Positions 31,985 through 37,473 of a stretch of DNA of 37,473 nucleotides are shown in pieces (within the stretch, counting starts at the first letter, position 1; the number at the start of each line of letters is the position of its first letter). The notes beneath the pieces were generated by a model. It made no database searches. It had not been told where the DNA came from and worked only from the letters and a program-made list of their open reading frames with translations. Source of the stretch: Crocinitomicaceae bacterium. Its GTDB lineage: Bacteria; Bacteroidota; Bacteroidia; Flavobacteriales_D; Crocinitomicaceae. The DNA is taken from the NCBI GenBank assembly GCA_029247685.1, contig JAQWKT010000054.1, forward strand, positions 1 through 37,473. The letters run 5' to 3'. A program made the translations under genes and the position numbers.

Positions 31985-32626
31985 TTATTTGTTCCAGTTT
32001 GAAGGATTAATTCTCCAATTTTGAAGAGAATCAAGATCCGAATTTGTAATGTAATTATTTTTCATGGCAACATCAATAAGCGTTGAATAATCGGATAAAG
32101 TTGGAGCTTTACAATTAATTTCATTGAAATTATTAGAAGCTATTTCAAAACCATAAGTAAAAATAGCAGCTAAACCAAGAACATCAAGACCTTGATTTTT
32201 CAATGCTTTTACCCCTTTTATACTGCTGCCCCCAGTAGAAATTAAATCCTCTATTAAAACGACTTTTTGATTTTTACTATAATGCCCTTCAATCATATTT
32301 CCCATTCCATGAGCTTTTGCAGCGCTTCTCACGTATATAAACGGCAAGTTTAATTCTTGAGCGACTAGAGCTCCTTGTGGTAATCCACCAGTTGCAACTC
32401 CAGCAATAACATCAGGCATTCCAAAATTTTCTTTTATTAAATCACAAAATGCCGTTTTAATATATGTTCGTACTTCAGGGTAAGATAAACTTATCCGATT
32501 ATCACAATAAATTGGAGAATTCCACCCTGAAGCCCAAGTAAATGGATCGTTAGGCTGTAACTTAACCGCTTTAATCCTTAGCAAATATTCAGCAATTTTT
32601 ATAGCTTTATCGTTGGTTTTTAACAT
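31985..32626 (-). CDS. pyrE: orotate phosphoribosyltransferase
   Basis: A 213-residue orotate phosphoribosyltransferase that makes orotidine monophosphate in pyrimidine synthesis. The PRPP-binding motif is VVLIEDLISTGGSSIKG; FTWASGWNSPIYCDNR and GVATGGLPQGALVA are also conserved. The open frame continues upstream to 32731, but those residues lie in the opposite NUDIX gene and match nothing in PyrE. MLKTNDKAIKIAEYLLRIKAV is the conserved start, so the ATG at 32626 is used. It begins 7 bases from the divergent NUDIX gene. It is followed by the SRPBCC gene on the same strand. Confidence 0.95.
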   Translation of the reverse strand: MLKTNDKAIKIAEYLLRIKAVKLQPNDPFTWASGWNSPIYCDNRISLSYPEVRTYIKTAFCDLIKENFGMPDVIAGVATGGLPQGALVAQELNLPFIYVRSAAKAHGMGNMIEGHYSKNQKVVLIEDLISTGGSSIKGVKALKNQGLDVLGLAAIFTYGFEIASNNFNEINCKAPTLSDYSTLIDVAMKNNYITNSDLDSLQNWRINPSNWNK

Positions 32627-32633
32627 GTTGTAA

Positions 32634-33233
32634 ATGTACGAAGTTTTCATAGAAAATAAATCACTTATTATTTCTAAATCTCTCAAAAAGAATAATGATT
32701 TAAGCTTTATAGCGCTACATGAAGAAAACATTGAGTTTACTAAAAATTTTAAAACCGATGTATTTGATAAAATAAAAACAAATAATCTCTACATTGAGTA
32801 TTCCAATCCTCCCAAATTATTTGATTATCTTTTTAATCATTATAAACTCATCATTGCAGCAGGAGGAATTGTTCAATGGAATAATAAATATCTTTTTATA
32901 AAAAGACATGGCTTATGGGATATTCCGAAAGGAAAGACTGAACAATCAGAATCTCATAAACTAACTGCTATAAGAGAAGTAGAAGAAGAATGTAATATAC
33001 ACCCAATTCAAATTGAAGATTTTATTTGCTCCACGTATCACACCTATGAATTTCATAAAAAAAACTTCCTTAAAAAAACCTATTGGTATAAAATGATGCA
33101 CAATGGCAAAGGTCTAGTTTCTCCACAAACCGAAGAAGGAATCACTGAATGTATTTGGCTTAATAAAGCAGAATTTACGCTTGTAAAAAAAAACACCTTC
33201 AAATCAATTGAGCATGTTCTCTCCTTGATTTAA
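32634..33233 (+). CDS. NUDIX hydrolase
   Basis: A 199-residue NUDIX protein. The box is GKTEQSESHKLTAI followed by REVEEECNI, matching the consensus G-x5-E-x7-REUxEExGU except that its penultimate Gly is Asn. The N-terminal 65 residues, starting MYEVFIENKSLIIS, resemble the extra domain of the pyrE-linked NUDIX proteins of Flavobacteriia. The KTYWYKMMHNGKGL and EGITECIWLNKAEF segments are typical of the C-terminal part. The substrate is not known; diphosphate-linked nucleotides are the usual class. It ends 4 bases before gyrB on the opposite strand. Confidence 0.9.
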   Translation: MYEVFIENKSLIISKSLKKNNDLSFIALHEENIEFTKNFKTDVFDKIKTNNLYIEYSNPPKLFDYLFNHYKLIIAAGGIVQWNNKYLFIKRHGLWDIPKGKTEQSESHKLTAIREVEEECNIHPIQIEDFICSTYHTYEFHKKNFLKKTYWYKMMHNGKGLVSPQTEEGITECIWLNKAEFTLVKKNTFKSIEHVLSLI

Positions 33234-33237
33234 GCAA

Positions 33238-35208
<1,971 letters not shown>

Positions 35209-35230
35209 TTAATGCTGAAAATAATATATA

Positions 35231-35261
35231 CAAATATACTAATGATGTCTATCAACTCAAA
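35231..35261 (-). promoter_or_regulatory. Bacteroidota-type promoter of gyrB
   Basis: On the minus strand TTTG (35261-35258), 19 bases, then TATATTTG (35238-35231): an exact TTTG-N19-TAnnTTTG arrangement. It would start transcription near 35225, about 30 bases before the gyrB ATG. Confidence 0.75.
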
Positions 35262-35307
35262 GTTAAATTGACTCAAAAAGCTTTATTTATCAACAAAAAC
35301 AAAGAAT

Positions 35308-35850
35308 TTATTTAGGATTTTCAATCCACTCTATTATTTCTTTATCCAAAGGAGAAGTTTGGGGAGAAATAACTTTAACAAGAACGCCATTTTCATCCAT
35401 TAAATATTTTTGAAAATTCCATTTAACAGAACTACTAATCTTCCCATTTAATTCTTTTTTAGTAAGAAATTTATATATAGGGTGCATGTCTTTTCCTTTC
35501 ACGGATATTTTAGCCATCATTGGAAAAGTAATGCCATAGGTTGCAGAGCAAAATTGAGCAATTTGTTTATTGTCACCTGGCTCTTGTTTCATGAAGTTAT
35601 TGGCTGGAAAACCAACAATAATAAAGTTTTTTTCTTTGTATTTTTCATACAACTCTTCTAACTCTTTATACTGAGGGGTTAACCCACATTTTGATGCGGT
35701 ATTAACAATCATTATTTTTTTGCCTTTAAAATTAGACATTGGAATTAATTTTCCATTGATATCTTCGGCTTCGTATTGGTATATAGACTGCGAACTAATA
35801 TTATTCATAAACAGGAAAATAATTAAAAAAAAAATTGTGTATTGTTTCAT
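35308..35850 (-). CDS. exported glutathione peroxidase-family (thiol) peroxidase
   Basis: A 180-residue glutathione peroxidase-fold protein with a signal peptide (about 1-20, ending in NISSQS). The catalytic site is Cys55 in TASKCGLTPQY, with Gln89 in MKQEPG and Trp144-Asn145 in VKWNFQK completing the tetrad. It is a Cys, not Sec, enzyme. Cys101 in AQFCSATYGITFP is in the resolving-Cys position of thioredoxin-dependent members, so the reductant is probably thioredoxin-like rather than glutathione. Its substrate is hydroperoxide, in the periplasm. It is a single gene, co-directional with gyrB but 114 bases upstream of it and divergent from the OmpA gene. Confidence 0.92.
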   Translation of the reverse strand: MKQYTIFFLIIFLFMNNISSQSIYQYEAEDINGKLIPMSNFKGKKIMIVNTASKCGLTPQYKELEELYEKYKEKNFIIVGFPANNFMKQEPGDNKQIAQFCSATYGITFPMMAKISVKGKDMHPIYKFLTKKELNGKISSSVKWNFQKYLMDENGVLVKVISPQTSPLDKEIIEWIENPK

Positions 35851-35932
35851 ATAAAACGTAACAAATTAATTACAAAATAGTTTAACTTACATAAAGGTAC
35901 AGTTATTGTTTTAAAATGTTATTGAAAGAAAA

Positions 35933-36790
35933 ATGAAAAAAACTATTTTTTTATTTATTGCATTAATAATAACAAGCAATGTTTTGTCACAAAATCATTA
36001 TAAAGGCACTTGGTCTGGAATCATTTATAAAAAAAACATAAATAAAGGAGAACCAATTCATCTTTCTTTCTTTATAATTGATGACATCGTAAATGGATAT
36101 TGTAAAAAAGAAAAATATAAAAAAAACGATTTTATAATTAACAAAACTGTTGGGAAATATAAAAATGATTCTTTATTTATAGAAGAACATGCTATCGTAA
36201 ATCATAACAAATCTTCAAGAGTTAAAAAAAAATATCGAACGTTCGAATTAATTTACAATGATACTACCGGATATATAAATGGAAAATGTCATGCGCTTAA
36301 AAATAAAAATGAAATTGAATATTTAACTTTATATAAAGTTGATAACTCTTATAGAAAACTAACAACCACCCCCCTATCTCATTCCTGGTTTGGTCGCTTA
36401 AAAGAAGATTTAAAAAATGGATACTATTCTCCGATAAAAAGAGAAATAGAGCGAAATAAATTTAAATTTGTCCCCATTTATTTTGACTACGATAAAGCAG
36501 AAGTAAAAAAAGAATACGATGCATTTTTAAAAAAAATGATTCGGGTTGTAAATGGACATACCGATCTTCGAATTAAAGTAATTGGACACACCGATTCTGA
36601 TGGAAGCGACTCTTACAATGTTAATTTATCTGAGCGAAGAGCCAAATCTATCATAAAATATTTTACTAAGAATGGAATTAGTGCCGATAAAATTGAAATC
36701 GATTTTAAGGGAGAGAGCGAACCTGTAGATACCAATAATACTCCTGAAGGCAAACAACGAAATAGAAGAGTCGATTTTTCTTTTATTTAG
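35933..36790 (+). CDS. exported OmpA-domain protein
   Basis: A 285-residue protein with a signal peptide (MKKTIFLFIALIITSNVLSQ). An N-terminal beta-rich domain (about 22-145, GTWSGIIYKKN...) is of unknown type. The C-terminal OmpA-like peptidoglycan-binding domain (about 185-285) has PIYFDYDKAEVKKEYDAFL, VIGHTDSDGSDSYN, NLSERRAKSIIKYF and GKQRNRRVDFSF. The peptidoglycan contact Asp and Arg in the SERRAKSI region are retained. It probably links the outer membrane or a periplasmic complex to the wall. It overlaps the convergent WbqC gene by 8 bases at the 3' end. Confidence 0.9.
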   Translation: MKKTIFLFIALIITSNVLSQNHYKGTWSGIIYKKNINKGEPIHLSFFIIDDIVNGYCKKEKYKKNDFIINKTVGKYKNDSLFIEEHAIVNHNKSSRVKKKYRTFELIYNDTTGYINGKCHALKNKNEIEYLTLYKVDNSYRKLTTTPLSHSWFGRLKEDLKNGYYSPIKREIERNKFKFVPIYFDYDKAEVKKEYDAFLKKMIRVVNGHTDLRIKVIGHTDSDGSDSYNVNLSERRAKSIIKYFTKNGISADKIEIDFKGESEPVDTNNTPEGKQRNRRVDFSFI

Positions 36791-37361
36791 AATAATCTAC
36801 AAACCATTTTCTCCCCATTGGTCCTTCACAAAAGAGCAAATCAAGAACACTTAAATTGGAAACAAACGGAAGTTTCTCTTCAAAAACCTGAATATAAGGA
36901 GTAACAGGAGCTCTAGAAAGGAAATCGATTTGTTTGTCATAGATAGAAGAATCATTGTTTTTTTGTTTCACCGGAAGGTCCCACCAAGTAATTAATTGGA
37001 CGAGTATTTGCTGATTAAATGAAATCAAACTTGCTGTATTACTAAAAATTAAGTCCTTTACTTCTTTATCATAAAACTGAAAAAATGGAGAGGTTTTATA
37101 AGCTGATTCTATTGCTCCCCAATGATCTTTTCTCCAATTTTGTTGATTAGAAATTATTACTTCCTTTGTTTTGGACTTTGACCCATATAATTTTTCTACA
37201 GGAATACTTAGTTTTTGAATGCCATTGGATGTCATTATTTCACATCGATTCCTAAAAGATTGTTTTAAATACGTTTCGTTATCACAAATCGAAAATATGG
37301 GTTCTTTTAAAAGGTATTGAAAATATAAAATAGAAGGGAAATAAGAAGTTGGTAACATCAT
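36783..37361 (-). CDS. WbqC-family protein
   Basis: A 192-residue WbqC-like protein. The start LLPTSYFPSILYFQYLLKEP and QSFRNRCEIMTSNGIQKLSIPV are typical, then KVDHWGAIESAYKTSPFFQF-like text (here WRKDHWGAIESAYKTSPFF). The family was named from an O-antigen cluster, but its biochemical function is not established. Two ATGs begin the gene; the first overlaps the lepB stop by 4 bases (ATGA), so translation is coupled. In Flavobacteria I remember wbqC next to lepB, as here. It is convergent and overlapping with the OmpA gene. Confidence 0.85.
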   Translation of the reverse strand: MMLPTSYFPSILYFQYLLKEPIFSICDNETYLKQSFRNRCEIMTSNGIQKLSIPVEKLYGSKSKTKEVIISNQQNWRKDHWGAIESAYKTSPFFQFYDKEVKDLIFSNTASLISFNQQILVQLITWWDLPVKQKNNDSSIYDKQIDFLSRAPVTPYIQVFEEKLPFVSNLSVLDLLFCEGPMGRKWFVDYSK

Positions 37362-37473
37362 TTTATCCTCTTAAAAATACGATTCCAACGTATTCCCATA
37401 TACGGACTTTTTGAGAACCAAACTAATGAAGCTCTTCCAACGACATGATCCTCTGGCACAAATCCCCAAACTC
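37358..37473 (-). CDS. lepB: signal peptidase I, C-terminal end (partial)
   Basis: The reverse strand from the right edge is open to a TGA at 37360-37358 and reads VWGFVPEDHVVGRASLVWFS, then KSPYMGIRWNRIFKRIK. The VPEDHVVGRA segment is the conserved final box of signal peptidase I, which cuts signal peptides from exported proteins at the membrane. The 5' end lies outside the window, so the catalytic Ser and Lys are not visible. It overlaps the WbqC start by 4 bases. Confidence 0.88.
   Translation of the reverse strand, partial: VWGFVPEDHVVGRASLVWFSKSPYMGIRWNRIFKRIK

Noticed and set aside
31978-32034. N-terminal extension of the SRPBCC gene
   Set aside because: It overlaps pyrE in another frame and is not family-like; the ATG at 31977 fits.
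32627-32731. N-terminal extension of pyrE
   Set aside because: The extra residues lie antisense to the NUDIX gene and match no PyrE sequence; the conserved start is the ATG at 32626.

Overview
The window is typical chromosomal DNA of a low-G+C member of the Bacteroidota, probably a Flavobacteriales lineage; the genus cannot be read from the sequence. The evidence is a type IX secretion (T9SS) C-terminal sorting domain at the left edge, a bacillithiol deacetylase (bshB1), several -7 elements of the Bacteroidota form TAnnTTTG, a tRNA without encoded CCA, and the cluster NUDIX/pyrE/SRPBCC/birA/rsfS/ftsH/cdsA/psd, which I remember as common in Flavobacteriia. I see no insertion sequence, prophage, CRISPR array or integrase. 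Genes are packed tightly, and no gene-free stretch exceeds 300 bases.

Left part (1-10.5 kb). The end of a T9SS cargo protein faces a three-gene minus-strand operon of exported or membrane proteins: a PQQ-like propeller, an unknown anchored protein and a CAP-domain protein. Next is a glycerol module. A monoacylglycerol-lipase-like hydrolase is divergent from glpK-glpD-glpF, so the locus could cover lipid to glycerol, then glycerol-3-phosphate, then dihydroxyacetone phosphate. A LemA-TPM-TPM operon follows and ends in a clear terminator.

Middle part (10.5-24 kb). A lipoprotein and tRNA-His precede an elaA-M13 peptidase-DUF4159 operon. Next come bshB1 and gcvP, overlapping on the minus strand. 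A plus-strand run then holds a glycosyltransferase, cystathionine beta-synthase, a BtuF-like protein without a signal peptide, a YceI protein and rluF. Two tandem paralogous secreted proteins and a lipoprotein with an internal duplication follow.

Right part (24-37.5 kb). A small exported protein, a compact phosphoglycosyl transferase and a divergent archaeal-type GAPDH homologue overlap as one unit; this is the least expected gene set here. Housekeeping genes follow: psd, cdsA, DUF2007, ftsH and rsfS on the minus strand, divergent from birA; SRPBCC and pyrE, divergent from a NUDIX gene with 7 bp between start codons; and gyrB with a near-perfect Bacteroidota promoter. An exported glutathione peroxidase, an OmpA-domain protein, a WbqC-family protein and the 3' end of lepB close the window.

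Several starts were moved from the longest open frame (gcvP, pyrE, SRPBCC, psd, DUF2007, elaA) using family N-termini, start codon type and promoter position. All functions are read from sequence motifs and recall of the families; no database search was run.
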